This document shows positions 18,401 to 26,356 of a stretch of DNA of 64,000 nt, one piece after another. Positions within the stretch are counted from its first letter, which is position 1; every line of letters begins with the position of its first letter. This stretch comes from Cereibacter ovatus. GTDB taxonomy: Bacteria > Pseudomonadota > Alphaproteobacteria > Rhodobacterales > Rhodobacteraceae. The position numbers and the translations under genes are program-made. A model generated the notes under the pieces. That model was not told where the DNA came from. It was given only the letters and a program-made list of their open reading frames with translations, and ran no database searches. Location: contig NZ_OAOQ01000001.1 in NCBI RefSeq assembly GCF_900207575.1, positions 1 through 64,000 on the forward strand, given 5' to 3'.

Positions 18401-18814
18401 GCCGCCCCGGCCGGGATGCCTCTGGGGTCGCGCGACATGCCGGGGCCCACGGGCGAATCGAACCGGCTGTCGTCGTTCCGCCGGCCGCCGCTGCTGTGCC
18501 TTGGGCCGGGGGCCGGGGCTGCGGCGGTGCAGGCGCAAGCGGTGCGCGATCTGGGCGGGCTGGCGATCGAGGCGCCGGGCCTGCCGCCCGAGGCGCTGGG
18601 CCGGCTGCGCGGTTTTGCCGGCGCGCTGCTCTGGGCGCCGGCCGGGGTGGGGCGGCCCCATGCGCAGGCGCTGGCGGGGCGCGCAGGGCCGATCCTGCCG
18701 CTGATCGGCGGCCTGCCCGACGAAGCGCATGTCGCGGTCGAGCGGCATCTGTGCATCGACACCACCGCCTCGGGGGGCAATGCCGACCTGCTGGCGGCGG
18801 CTTCGGGCATCTGA
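15404..18814 (+). CDS. putA: Bifunctional proline dehydrogenase / L-glutamate gamma-semialdehyde dehydrogenase
   Basis: 1136 residues. It oxidises proline to glutamate in two channelled steps. The FAD proline dehydrogenase barrel spans about 60-480 (NPGISVKLSALHPRYE, RLVKGAYWDGEVKRAQ, FATHNAHTVAAI). The NAD aldehyde dehydrogenase domain spans about 560-1000, with the general-base Glu in LIAETGGLNAMIVDS and the nucleophile Cys in QSAGQRCSALRC. The last 130 residues resemble the C-terminal ALDH-like tail of long PutA proteins. No ribbon-helix-helix DNA-binding domain is present, which agrees with a separate PutR. The ATG at 15404 was chosen because AGGAG ends 10 bases upstream; the TTG three codons earlier lies almost on that site. 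Confidence 0.95.
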   Translation: MLAAPCLPADETALVVRLIAEAALDPAARARIVARGADLVRRIRQTTKPGLMEGFLAEYGLSTDEGIALMCLAEALLRVPDAETMDALIEDKIAPSDWNRHLGRSASSLVNASTWALMLTGKVLDEREPGVAGHLRGLVKRLGEPVIRAAVARAMKEMGRQFVLGETIEAAMARAAELEARGYTYSYDMLGEAARTEADARRYHLAYSRAITAIAGAARSRDIRDNPGISVKLSALHPRYEVAKDARVMAELVPRVKALAGLARAAGLGFNIDAEEADRLDLSLRVIEAALEEPSLAGWDGFGVVVQAYGRRAGWVLDRLYALATRLDRRIMVRLVKGAYWDGEVKRAQVLGLADFPVFTRKQATDVSYVANARKLFGMTDRIYPQFATHNAHTVAAILDMAGGRPFEFQRLHGMGERLHDLVKAEETTRCRIYAPVGAHRDLLAYLVRRLLENGANSSFVNQIVDEGVPPDVVAACPLTAMEAAPGANPALRTGAGLFDGRQNARGFDLTDAADLARIEAARGPHRGAILDARPLLAGSLAGGLRVGVCNPADGSRVGNVVPATPPDVETALHYALPWEALPEDRAEVLRRAADLFEADFGAIFALLAREAGKTLPDAVGELREAVDFLRYYAAEGEGLRAVPLGTVVCISPWNFPLAIFTGQIAAALMAGNAVVAKPAEQTPLIAAHAVDLLHRAGVPMTALQLLPGEGATVGAALTRDPRVGGVAFTGSTETALAIRRAMADHLDPAAPLIAETGGLNAMIVDSTALPEQAVRDILASGFQSAGQRCSALRCLYLQEDVAETVLDMLFGAMDELALGDPWDLATDVGPVIDAEAQGTIRDWIAAARAKGRVLKELPAPAGGTFVGPTVIRVDGIAGMGREIFGPVLHVATFRAAELDRVIHEIDATGYGLTFGLHSRIDDRVQHIVERLRVGNIYVNRNQIGAVVGSQPFGGEGLSGTGPKAGGPAYLARFCARPAPLTEADGASTSEAAVQAALDAAPAGMPLGSRDMPGPTGESNRLSSFRRPPLLCLGPGAGAAAVQAQAVRDLGGLAIEAPGLPPEALGRLRGFAGALLWAPAGVGRPHAQALAGRAGPILPLIGGLPDEAHVAVERHLCIDTTASGGNADLLAAASGI

Positions 18815-18853
18815 CGGGTTGACGCGGGCGGGGGGATCGGAAACGCTGCGACG

Positions 18854-19594
18854 ATGTTCCCGATCCGCGACCACAACCCGTCCGGCCGGACGCCCTATGT
18901 GACCTGGGCGCTGATCGCGGCCAATGTCGGGATCTTCCTGCTGATGTGGTATGGCGCGCCCTCGCAACAGGTGCTGGAGCGGTCGTATTTCGACTGGGGG
19001 CTGGTGCCCGGCGAGGTCACGCAGGGCGATGGCCTGTCGGGGCTGGTCACCTCGATGTTCCTGCATGGCGGCTGGGCGCATCTGCTGGGCAACATGTTGT
19101 TTCTATACATCTTCGGCGACAATCTGGAAGATGTGATGGGCCATCTTGGCTTTGCCGCCTTCTACCTGCTGGCGGGGCTGGCGGCGGCCGGGGGGCAGGT
19201 GTTGGCCGATCCGGGGTCGTGGATTCCGATGGTGGGGGCGTCGGGTGCCATCGCCGGGGTGATGGGCGGCTATCTGCTGCTGTTTCCCCGCGCGAAGGTG
19301 GATGTGCTGATCATCTTCGTGGTCTTCTTCCGCATCCTGCCGGTGCCGGCCTTCATCATGCTGGGGCTGTGGTTCGGGCTGCAACTGCTGGGGGGATTTG
19401 CCGCGCCCTCGGATGTGGGGGGCGTGGCCTATTGGGCCCATGCCGGCGGGTTCCTGGCGGGGGTGGCGCTGACGCTGCCGGTCTGGCTGGTGCTTGGCGG
19501 GCCGGGCTTCTGGGGCCGGACGCAGGGCGCCCCACCCCACCCCGAGGCGACCCTGCCGCGGTCGGACGTGCCGTTGATCCGGCGGCGGCGCTAA
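18854..19594 (+). CDS. Rhomboid family intramembrane serine protease
   Basis: 246 residues with six likely membrane segments. The catalytic Ser is in the motif GASGAIAGVMGGY (about residue 130) and the catalytic His in AYWAHAGGFLAG (about 197). The conserved loop FLHGGWAHLLGNMLFLYIFG with the oxyanion-stabilising His/Asn lies at about 75-94. It cleaves substrates inside the inner membrane; no substrate can be inferred from context. It begins 39 bases after putA and may be read through from it. Confidence 0.88.
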   Translation: MFPIRDHNPSGRTPYVTWALIAANVGIFLLMWYGAPSQQVLERSYFDWGLVPGEVTQGDGLSGLVTSMFLHGGWAHLLGNMLFLYIFGDNLEDVMGHLGFAAFYLLAGLAAAGGQVLADPGSWIPMVGASGAIAGVMGGYLLLFPRAKVDVLIIFVVFFRILPVPAFIMLGLWFGLQLLGGFAAPSDVGGVAYWAHAGGFLAGVALTLPVWLVLGGPGFWGRTQGAPPHPEATLPRSDVPLIRRRR

Positions 19595-19701
19595 GGCGCA
19601 CCGGCAGCACGGCTACCCCCGTGCGAGTGTTCCGGCGGGCCGTGGAGGACGGATCGGCCCGCTGCGGCCACAGCCGGGCCACAGCGTCACGCCGGCGGCG
19701 A

Positions 19702-20487
19702 TCACTCGGCGCGGATGATCTTGCGGAAGGGTTCGAACAGGTTCTGGTTGCCGCAGATCAGCGCGCCATCCAGCGGGTTCTGATCCTCGCGGATGCCGGA
19801 AATCAGCCCGCCGGCTTCGCGCACCAGCACGATGCCCGCGGCCACGTCCCAGGCGCTGATCCCGCGTTCCCAATAGCCGTCGTAGCGGCCGGCCGCGACA
19901 TAGGCCAGATCCAGCGCGGCCGAACCCCAGCGCCGCACGCCCGCACAGGTGGGCATCAGCCGGGCCAGATCCTGAAGCGCGGCCGGCAGGGCCGGGCGGC
20001 CGCCGAACGGCACGCCGGTGGCAAAGATCGCCTCGATCATGTGGCGGCGACCCGAGACGCGCAGCCGGCTTTCGTTCATCCAGGCGCCGGCACCCTTTTC
20101 GGCCCAGAACATCTCGTCCTTGGCGGCGTCGAAGATCACGCCGGCGACGATCTCGCCCTTGTGTTCCAGCGCGATCGACACCGCCCAGTGCGGCAGGCCA
20201 TGCAGGAAGTTCGTCGTGCCGTCCAGCGGATCGACGATCCAGCGCCGGGTGGGGTCCTGGCCTTCGGCTTCCCCGGTTTCCTCGCCGACCCAGCCATAGG
20301 TCGGGCGGGCGCCCATCAGTTCCTCGCGGATGATGCGCTCGGCCTCGCGGTCGGCCTTGGACACGAAGTCGCCCGGGCCTTTCGATGAGACCTGAAGGTT
20401 CTCGACCTCGCGGAAGTCCTTCACAAGCGAGCGGCCGGCCTTGCGGGCGGCCTTGATCATCAGGTTGAGGTTCGCGCTGCCTTGCAT
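19702..20487 (-). CDS. Inositol monophosphatase family protein (SuhB-like)
   Basis: 261 residues. The Li-sensitive phosphatase fold has its metal sites intact: GEETGEAEG, WIVDPLDGTTNFLHGLPH at about 83-100 and SAWDVAAGIVLVREAGG near 208. Such enzymes hydrolyse myo-inositol 1-phosphate or related sugar phosphates; the E. coli homologue SuhB also binds the transcription machinery, but that role cannot be read from this sequence. It sits alone on the minus strand, in front of the Pit gene. Confidence 0.88.
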   Translation of the reverse strand: MQGSANLNLMIKAARKAGRSLVKDFREVENLQVSSKGPGDFVSKADREAERIIREELMGARPTYGWVGEETGEAEGQDPTRRWIVDPLDGTTNFLHGLPHWAVSIALEHKGEIVAGVIFDAAKDEMFWAEKGAGAWMNESRLRVSGRRHMIEAIFATGVPFGGRPALPAALQDLARLMPTCAGVRRWGSAALDLAYVAAGRYDGYWERGISAWDVAAGIVLVREAGGLISGIREDQNPLDGALICGNQNLFEPFRKIIRAE

Positions 20488-20579
20488 CCGTCCGGCTCCA
20501 TCCGTTCAAGGGCGCTGCTATAAGGCGGGACGCGCGCGAAGGAAAGGGCGCTTGCGTCCCGCATCGGGTAGAACAGGGA

Positions 20580-22088
20580 TCAGGTCAGCCGGTCCAGCAG
20601 CAAAAACAGCAGTGCAGCGATCACGGCAGTGGCGGGTACGGTGATGACCCAGGCCGCGCCGATGTTCAGGAAATGCGCGCGGCGGACCAGCTTGCGCCGG
20701 CCGCGTTCATCTTGCGGGACGGGTTTGCCCTTTTGCAGCCCCAGCGCGCGGGCACGCCGTTCGGCATACCATTCGCGGAAGAAGCCCACGCCGAACACGC
20801 CCCCCACTGCGATATGGGTTGACGACACCGGCAACCCCAGCGCCGAGGCCAAGATCACCGTGATCGCCGCAGACAGCGCCACGCAATAGGCGCGCATCGG
20901 ATTCAGCTTGGTGATCTCGGTGCCGACCATGCGGATCAGTTTCGGCCCGAACAGCACCAGCCCGAACGAGATCCCCGCCGCGCCGATCGCCATGACCCAG
21001 AACGGAATCGTCACCTGCGAGGCGGTGTCGTGTTCCGACACCGTATGCACGATGGCCGCCAGCGGCCCCACGGCGTTGGCCACATCGTTGGCGCCATGCG
21101 CGAACGACAGCAGCGCCGCCGAGATCACCAGCGGCAGGCCGAACAGTTTCTTCAGCGATTTCTTGCGGTTCTCCATCCCTTCGGACTGGCGCCGCACATG
21201 CGGGCGGGTCAGCAGCGTCACCGCGACCCCCACCGCCAGCCCCAGCAGGATGGCGGTGCCCAGATCGATCGCCATCAGCTTTTTCAGGCCCTTCATCGCG
21301 ATATAGGTCGTGAAGGTGCCGCACATGACCCCGATCAGCAGCGGCACCCAGAACCGGGCGGCGGCGATCTTGTCCTCGCGTTCGATCAGGCGGTTCTTGA
21401 TGACGGCCAGAAACAGCGCGGCGAAAATGCCGCCCAGCACCGGCGAGATCACCCAGCTTGCCGCGATCTGGCCCATGGTGGGCCAGTTTACCGCACCGAC
21501 GCCGGCCGCGACGATCCCAGCCCCCATGACGCCGCCGACGATGGAATGGGTGGTCGAGACCGGCGCCCCGCTGGCGGTGGCAAGGTTCAGCCAGACCGCG
21601 GCCGCCAAAAGCGCCGACATCATCACCCAGATGAACGTGTCCGGATCGGCCACGGTTTCGGGATGCACGATCCCGCCGGAAATAGTGCTGACCACCTCAC
21701 CGCCCGCGATCAACGAGCCAGAGATCTCGAACACTGCGGCGATGGCCAGCGCGCCGCCCATGGTCAGCGCATTGGCGCGCACTGCGGGGCCCATGTTGTT
21801 GGCCACGTCATTGGCGCCGATGTTCAGCGCCATATAGGCGCCGATGGTGGCGGCCGCCACGATGATCAGCGTGCCGTTTGCCCCCCCGGCCAGAATCGAG
21901 GCCGCGACACCGCAGAACACGATGAAAACAAGCGCGATTCCGATCGCGACCAGCGGGCGGCCGACGAATTGCGTCGCCTGCTCCAACTGGCTGATCCGCC
22001 TGAGATCCTTGTCCAGTGTTTTCCATTGGTTGACCGGCTTTGCGGGCCGGTCGGCCCCCGCGAGGGGCGGGGTGGGAGGGTTCGTCAT
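20580..22088 (-). CDS. Inorganic phosphate transporter, PiT family
   Basis: 502 residues, polytopic membrane protein. The two signature repeats of PiT permeases are present: NIGANDVANNMGPAVRA in the N-terminal half and FAHGANDVANAVGPLAAI in the C-terminal half. These carriers import metal-phosphate complexes with protons or sodium. I chose the ATG at 22088 (MTNPPTPPLAGADRP); an open extension starting at TTG 22148 has no family-like sequence. The 80-residue cytoplasmic N-terminal tail before the first membrane segment is longer than in E. coli PitA. No phoU-like gene adjoins it. Confidence 0.88.
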   Translation of the reverse strand: MTNPPTPPLAGADRPAKPVNQWKTLDKDLRRISQLEQATQFVGRPLVAIGIALVFIVFCGVAASILAGGANGTLIIVAAATIGAYMALNIGANDVANNMGPAVRANALTMGGALAIAAVFEISGSLIAGGEVVSTISGGIVHPETVADPDTFIWVMMSALLAAAVWLNLATASGAPVSTTHSIVGGVMGAGIVAAGVGAVNWPTMGQIAASWVISPVLGGIFAALFLAVIKNRLIEREDKIAAARFWVPLLIGVMCGTFTTYIAMKGLKKLMAIDLGTAILLGLAVGVAVTLLTRPHVRRQSEGMENRKKSLKKLFGLPLVISAALLSFAHGANDVANAVGPLAAIVHTVSEHDTASQVTIPFWVMAIGAAGISFGLVLFGPKLIRMVGTEITKLNPMRAYCVALSAAITVILASALGLPVSSTHIAVGGVFGVGFFREWYAERRARALGLQKGKPVPQDERGRRKLVRRAHFLNIGAAWVITVPATAVIAALLFLLLDRLT

Positions 22089-22317
22089 GCGTGACCTGTC
22101 ATCTTTCTGTCGCGCGCGGGAGGTATCCTGAATGGCTGATTCCAGCAATCCGTTTACGACTCTCTCGGGCCTGTCCCCAGCCGGGGGGGCGGCCGTTCTG
22201 TCACGTCAGGCGCCCCCGCCGGGCGGTCCGGGCCGGTCATGCAGGCGTTCTGGCCGATGGGCACCACACGGGGCGATCGATGCCCGTCGCAGGTTCTGGC
22301 TGACGCGCCGTGCGGGG

Positions 22318-23223
22318 TCAGGCGCGTTGCAGTTTCACCGGCTCGCTTCGGCCCAGCCGCAGGAAATGCGCCATGAAGGGCTTGGTCGCATCCTCGGTGC
22401 GGGTGGCGGCGTAAAGCCGCTTGGTCACGGTCTGCGGCCCCAGCGGGCGGGTCACATAGTCGGAATGGCTGCGAATATCGCGCAAGACCCAGTCGGGCAG
22501 CACCGACACCCCCCGATTCGACGCCACCAGCATCAGGATCACCGCCGTCAGTTCCACCTGCCGGGTGCCGCGGGGTTCGACCTTGGCCGGGGTCAGCAGT
22601 TCGGTGAAGACATCCAGCCGGTCGCGCGACACCGGATAGGTGATCAGCATCTGGTCGCGGAAATCCTCGGCCGCGATGAAATCCTTTTGCGCCAACGGGT
22701 TCGCGGCGGCGGCGACAAAGGTCGGATGATAGTCGAACAGCGGGTTGAAGGTCATCCCCTCGACCGTCACCGGGTCCGAGGAAATCACAAGGTCCACCTC
22801 TTCGCGCATCAAGGCGGGCAGGGCCTCGAAGGCGAGGCCCGCGCGGATGTCCACGTCGATCTCGGGCCAGGCGTGGCGGAACAGTTCCAGCACCGGGAAC
22901 AGCCATTCGAAACATGCATGGCATTCGATGGCGATATGCAGCCGCCCCGTCCGCCCCGAGCGCAGGGCGCGGAACTCGTCTTCCAGCGCGTCGATCTCGG
23001 GCAGGATGCGTTCGGCCAGCCGCAGCATCCGCACACCGGCAGCCGACAGCTTCAAGGGCTTGGACCGCCTGACGAAAAGTTCGATCCCGGCTTGATCTTC
23101 CAGCCCCTTGACCTGATGCGACAGCGCCGATTGCGTCATGTTCAGCATGTCGGCCGCCCGCGCCAGCCCCCCCGCCTGATGGATCGCGCGGATGGTGCGA
23201 AGGTGGCGAAGTTCGAGGTGCAT
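22318..23223 (-). CDS. LysR family regulator, MetR-like
   Basis: 301 residues. The N-terminal winged helix (about 1-60) reads MHLELRHLRTIRAIHQAGGL, then RAADMLNMTQSALSHQVKGL. The effector domain is from about 92 (GRLHIAIECHACFEWLFPVL). The ECHxCFEWL pattern and the neighbouring divergent metF match MetR, the homocysteine-responsive activator of methionine genes. Start ATG at 23223. The 229 bases between its stop and the Pit gene hold no convincing gene. Confidence 0.8.
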   Translation of the reverse strand: MHLELRHLRTIRAIHQAGGLARAADMLNMTQSALSHQVKGLEDQAGIELFVRRSKPLKLSAAGVRMLRLAERILPEIDALEDEFRALRSGRTGRLHIAIECHACFEWLFPVLELFRHAWPEIDVDIRAGLAFEALPALMREEVDLVISSDPVTVEGMTFNPLFDYHPTFVAAAANPLAQKDFIAAEDFRDQMLITYPVSRDRLDVFTELLTPAKVEPRGTRQVELTAVILMLVASNRGVSVLPDWVLRDIRSHSDYVTRPLGPQTVTKRLYAATRTEDATKPFMAHFLRLGRSEPVKLQRA

Positions 23224-23236
23224 GCTACGGTTCGCC

Positions 23237-23260
23237 TCATATTGATCTTGAGTATTATGA
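23237..23260. promoter_or_regulatory. Candidate MetR-type operator between the LysR gene and metF
   Basis: In the 93-base divergent intergenic region, TCATA (23237-23241) and TATGA (23256-23260) form an inverted repeat with a 14-base AT-rich centre. This stands out in GC-rich DNA and lies where a LysR protein would act on both genes. It is only five base pairs per arm. Confidence 0.35.
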
Positions 23261-23316
23261 ATTTGTCTCACATGGCCGAAGCTGCGACAAGGGTGGCAAG
23301 GAACAGGAGACTATCC

Positions 23317-24183
23317 ATGGCCAGACCGCGTATCTCGTTCGAATTCTTCCCGCCCCAGACGCTGGAAGCGTCGTTCCGGCTGTGGGAGACGGCGCAGATG
23401 CTGGCGCCCCTGAAACCCGATTTCGTCTCGGTCACCTATGGCGCGGGCGGAACCACCCGCAAGCTGACCCATGATGCGGTGGCCACGATCCACACTCATT
23501 ACAAGCTGAACGTGGCCGCGCATCTGACCTGCGTCGATGCCACGAAGGCCGAGACGCTGGAAATCGCCAATTCCTACGCCGAAGTCGGCGTGACCGAGAT
23601 CGTGGCACTGCGGGGCGACGCGCCCAAGGGTGCCGAACGCTTCACCCCCCATCCCGAGGGCTTCGCCAGTTCCATCGAACTGGTCGAGGCACTGGCCGCC
23701 ACCGGCAAGTTCAAGCTGCGCGTCGGCGCCTATCCTGAACCGCATCCCGACTCGGCCGATACGCTGGCCGATGTCCGCTGGTTGAAGCGCAAGATCGAGG
23801 CCGGCGCGACCTCGGCCATCACCCAGTTCTTCTTCGAGGCCGAAACCTTCCTGCGCTTCCGCGACCTGTGCGTGAAGGAAGGGATCACCGCGCCGATCAT
23901 TCCCGGCATCCTGCCGATCGACAACTGGAACGGCGTGAAGAAGTTTGCCGCCCGCTGCGGATCGCAAGTGCCGGGCTGGCTGGACGAGGCTTTTGCCCAT
24001 GCCAAACGTGACGACCGCGAAGAGCTGTTCTCGGTCGCGCTGTGCACCGAGCTTTGCGACAAGCTGCTGGGCGAAGGGGTCGAGGATCTGCATTTCTACA
24101 CCCTGAACCGTCCGACGCTGACCCGCGAAGTCTGTCATGCGCTTGGCATCCTGCCGGATGTCGCGCTGCAAAACGTGGCCTGA
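23317..24183 (+). CDS. metF: 5,10-methylenetetrahydrofolate reductase
   Basis: 288 residues, a full-length MetF TIM barrel. It reduces methylene-THF to methyl-THF for methionine synthesis. Visible features: the N-terminal SFEFFPPQTLEASFRLWE with the catalytic Glu, SVTYGAGGTTRKLTHD, LTCVDATKAE, VALRGDAPKG (folate and FAD contacts) and ITQFFFEAETFLRF. The start is the ATG at 23317 with AGGAGA about 8 bases upstream. It is divergent from the MetR-like gene and is followed by a strong terminator. Confidence 0.95.
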   Translation: MARPRISFEFFPPQTLEASFRLWETAQMLAPLKPDFVSVTYGAGGTTRKLTHDAVATIHTHYKLNVAAHLTCVDATKAETLEIANSYAEVGVTEIVALRGDAPKGAERFTPHPEGFASSIELVEALAATGKFKLRVGAYPEPHPDSADTLADVRWLKRKIEAGATSAITQFFFEAETFLRFRDLCVKEGITAPIIPGILPIDNWNGVKKFAARCGSQVPGWLDEAFAHAKRDDREELFSVALCTELCDKLLGEGVEDLHFYTLNRPTLTREVCHALGILPDVALQNVA

Positions 24184-24205
24184 GGCGGGGTTTGCCGCTG
24201 GAAAC

Positions 24206-24244
24206 AAAAAGCCCGGGATGCGGATCGCATCCCGGGCTTTTCTG
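24206..24244. terminator. Bidirectional intrinsic terminator between metF and bioY
   Basis: A perfect 12-bp stem (GCCCGGGATGCG, loop GAT, CGCATCCCGGGC; 24211-24237) is flanked by AAAAA on the left and TTTT on the right, so it can end transcription from both convergent genes. Confidence 0.92.
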
Positions 24245-24264
24245 CATCCGGCGTCATGGCCCGG

Positions 24265-24810
24265 TCAGGACCGCGACAGCAGCACGCCCGGGCGCACCTG
24301 CGACAGCCCCTTGGTGATCAGCGCCGCGATGGCGGTTTTCAGCAGGTCGCCGGCCACGAAGGGGGTCAGCAGCATCGCGGTTTCGGGCAGGGTCTTGCCC
24401 AGCTTCAGCGCCATGCCGACAAGGCCGAAGCCGTAAAGCACCACGACGCCCCCCAGCACCGCGCCCACGAAGGCAGCCAGAACCACCGGCGCCGAGCGCC
24501 ATTTCTCGACCACAAGTCCGGTGACGAAGGCCGCCACCGGGAAGCCCACGACAAAGCCCGCCGTGGGCCCCGCCAGCACGCCGATGCCGCCGCGGCCGCC
24601 CGACAACAGCGGCAGGCCCAGAAACACCAGCACCAGAAACAACAGCACCGCCAGCGCCCCCTTGCGCGCCCCCAGCACCGCCCCACACAGCATCACGCCC
24701 AGCGACTGCGCCGTGATCGGCACCCCCGACATCAGCGTGATCTGCGGCACAAGGCCCAGAACCGCGATCAGCGCCGCAAACAGCGCGATATAGGCCACGT
24801 TGCGTTCCAT
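24265..24810 (-). CDS. bioY: Biotin transporter substrate-binding component
   Basis: 181 residues, about six membrane helices, the S-component of an ECF-type biotin importer. Family motifs are visible: VPITAQSLGVMLCGAVLG and FLGLPLLSGGRGGIGVLAG followed by PTAGFVVGFP, the region that binds biotin. The start ATG at 24810 gives MERNVAYIALFAALIAVLG. It is the last gene of bioM-bioN-bioY, with a 70-base gap after bioN. No biotin-repressor box could be recognised in the gaps. Confidence 0.92.
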   Translation of the reverse strand: MERNVAYIALFAALIAVLGLVPQITLMSGVPITAQSLGVMLCGAVLGARKGALAVLLFLVLVFLGLPLLSGGRGGIGVLAGPTAGFVVGFPVAAFVTGLVVEKWRSAPVVLAAFVGAVLGGVVVLYGFGLVGMALKLGKTLPETAMLLTPFVAGDLLKTAIAALITKGLSQVRPGVLLSRS

Positions 24811-24880
24811 CCTGTTCCTTTCCCTGACTTCTGCCGCAGGCGCGCGGCGCCCCGGCCATCCGTTGTTCCCCGTCGGTCCG

Positions 24881-25477
24881 TCACAGGCCCCCGCGGGCGC
24901 GCAGCGCCTCGGCCACCTGTTCGGCATCGTCCAGCGCCCCCAGCGCCAGCGGCACCACCAGCCGCCAGTTCGGGCGGCGCGGACTTCGGGCGCGCCACGC
25001 CTCGGCCAGCCGCTCTGCCCGGGCGAGTAGCACCGGGGTAAAGCGGATGACAAGCGCGATGCTGACCGCCAGCACCCGCGGCGACAGGCCAAGGCGCGCA
25101 AAGGGCCGGGCCAGCCGTTCCAGAACCGCAATCATCGCATCCAGCCGGGTGGTCATGGTCACAAGGTTCGCCAGCGCCACCACCGCGACCAGTTTCAGCG
25201 CGATGACCGCGCCGCGGGCGATCTCGTCGGCCCAGCCGTGCCACAGCGCAAGGATCAGCAGGAACGGCCACAGCGGCCGCAGCATCCGCACCCCATGCCC
25301 GGCAAAGCGCCAGCCCTGCGCCAGATACAGCCCCGCCACCGCGGCCGTGACCCCAAGGGCCGGAGCCACCCCCGCAACCGGCGTGATCGCGACCGTCGCC
25401 AGCGCCAGCGCGGCCAGTTTCGCGCCCGCCGGCAAGCGGTGCAGCCGCGTCTCAACCGGGGATGTCAGCGTCAGCAT
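24881..25477 (-). CDS. bioN: Biotin ECF transporter transmembrane (T) component
   Basis: 198 residues with several membrane segments. The EcfT-type coupling motif is near the C-terminus (RAERLAEAWRARSPRR), where the A-R-x motifs contact the ATPase. The start ATG at 25477 (MLTLTSPVETRLHRLPAG) lies 26 bases inside the end of bioM, so the two are coupled. It links BioM ATP hydrolysis to biotin release by BioY. Confidence 0.88.
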   Translation of the reverse strand: MLTLTSPVETRLHRLPAGAKLAALALATVAITPVAGVAPALGVTAAVAGLYLAQGWRFAGHGVRMLRPLWPFLLILALWHGWADEIARGAVIALKLVAVVALANLVTMTTRLDAMIAVLERLARPFARLGLSPRVLAVSIALVIRFTPVLLARAERLAEAWRARSPRRPNWRLVVPLALGALDDAEQVAEALRARGGL

Positions 25478-26210
25478 CCAGCGCCCCCAACCGCTCCATC
25501 TCGGCCTGATAGGCGGCGGCGACCTCGGCCGCCGGCCCATCCGCGCGCAGGCGGCCCTCGTCCAGCCAGATCACCCGGTCATGGCCCGCCACGACACGCG
25601 GATCGTGGGTGATTGTCATCAGCCGCTGCGGCAGCCCGTCCAGCAACCGGGTCAGGCGGATCTGCATCGGCAGATCCAGCCCCGAAAAGGGCTCGTCCAG
25701 CAGGATCGTCCGCGGACGCATCGCCAGCACGGCCAGCAGGCAGACAAGCTGGCGCTGGCCCTGCGACAGGCTGGCCACCGGCGCGGGCGCCCAATGCGCG
25801 CGGCCATGTGCCGCCAGCACCGCCTGCGCGGCGGCGGCGGCAGCGGCGGCGCTATGGCCCTGCTGGCGCAGGCCGAAGGACAATTCCTCGATCACCGTGG
25901 GGAAGATGATCTGGTGATCAGGGTTCTGGAACAGGATGCCCAGCGCCCGCAGCATCCCGCGCCGGTCGGCGGCCGGGTCCATCCCCTCGACCGTGACCGT
26001 CCCGGCCGTGGGCGCGACAAGCCCCGCCATCAGCCGCAGAAGCGTGGTCTTGCCCGAACCGTTGCGGCCAAGGATGCCGATCCGACGCTCGGTCAGGGAC
26101 AGGGTGATGTCTTGCAGGATCGGGCGCCCCTGCACGCCATAGGACGCGCGGTGAAGCGTGATTGCCCCTGTCGGCGGATCTGTCGTGCCATGGCCCATGT
26201 CGCGCATCAT
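25452..26210 (-). CDS. bioM: Biotin ECF transporter ATP-binding component
   Basis: 252 residues if started at the ATG at 26210; later in-frame ATGs at 26207 and 26198 are also possible, and no clear ribosome binding site decides. ABC ATPase motifs: Walker A GRNGSGKTT, Q-loop ILFQNPDHQIIFPTV, signature LSQGQRQ, Walker B TILLDEPFSG, and switch His in MTITHDPRVV. The Q-loop form FQNPDHQ is typical of ECF A-components. First gene of bioMNY, divergent from dprA. Confidence 0.88.
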   Translation of the reverse strand: MMRDMGHGTTDPPTGAITLHRASYGVQGRPILQDITLSLTERRIGILGRNGSGKTTLLRLMAGLVAPTAGTVTVEGMDPAADRRGMLRALGILFQNPDHQIIFPTVIEELSFGLRQQGHSAAAAAAAAQAVLAAHGRAHWAPAPVASLSQGQRQLVCLLAVLAMRPRTILLDEPFSGLDLPMQIRLTRLLDGLPQRLMTITHDPRVVAGHDRVIWLDEGRLRADGPAAEVAAAYQAEMERLGALDADADIPG

Positions 26211-26356
26211 AATTCGGGCGGGCGCCCAAGGCCAGCCCGTCCTGCCGCGATCGCCGCCGTGGCCCGCCCGCGACACCGCCGATTCCCGCGGGTGCGATTC
26301 ATTTCCCGTTAACCTTCTCGCGCCACGGTGCAGGTCTGTGCAGAATCGAGGCGGCA

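Noticed and set aside
15314-19081. 1255-residue open frame on the minus strand
   Set aside because: It is antisense to putA over nearly its whole length, is full of Arg, His, Gln and Gly as expected for the complement of GC-rich codons, and shows no domain.
22132-22317. Plus-strand start MADSSNPFTTLSGLSPAGG with GGGAGG upstream, between the Pit and LysR genes
   Set aside because: The frame continues antisense through the LysR gene without a domain; a short real gene here cannot be excluded but nothing supports it.
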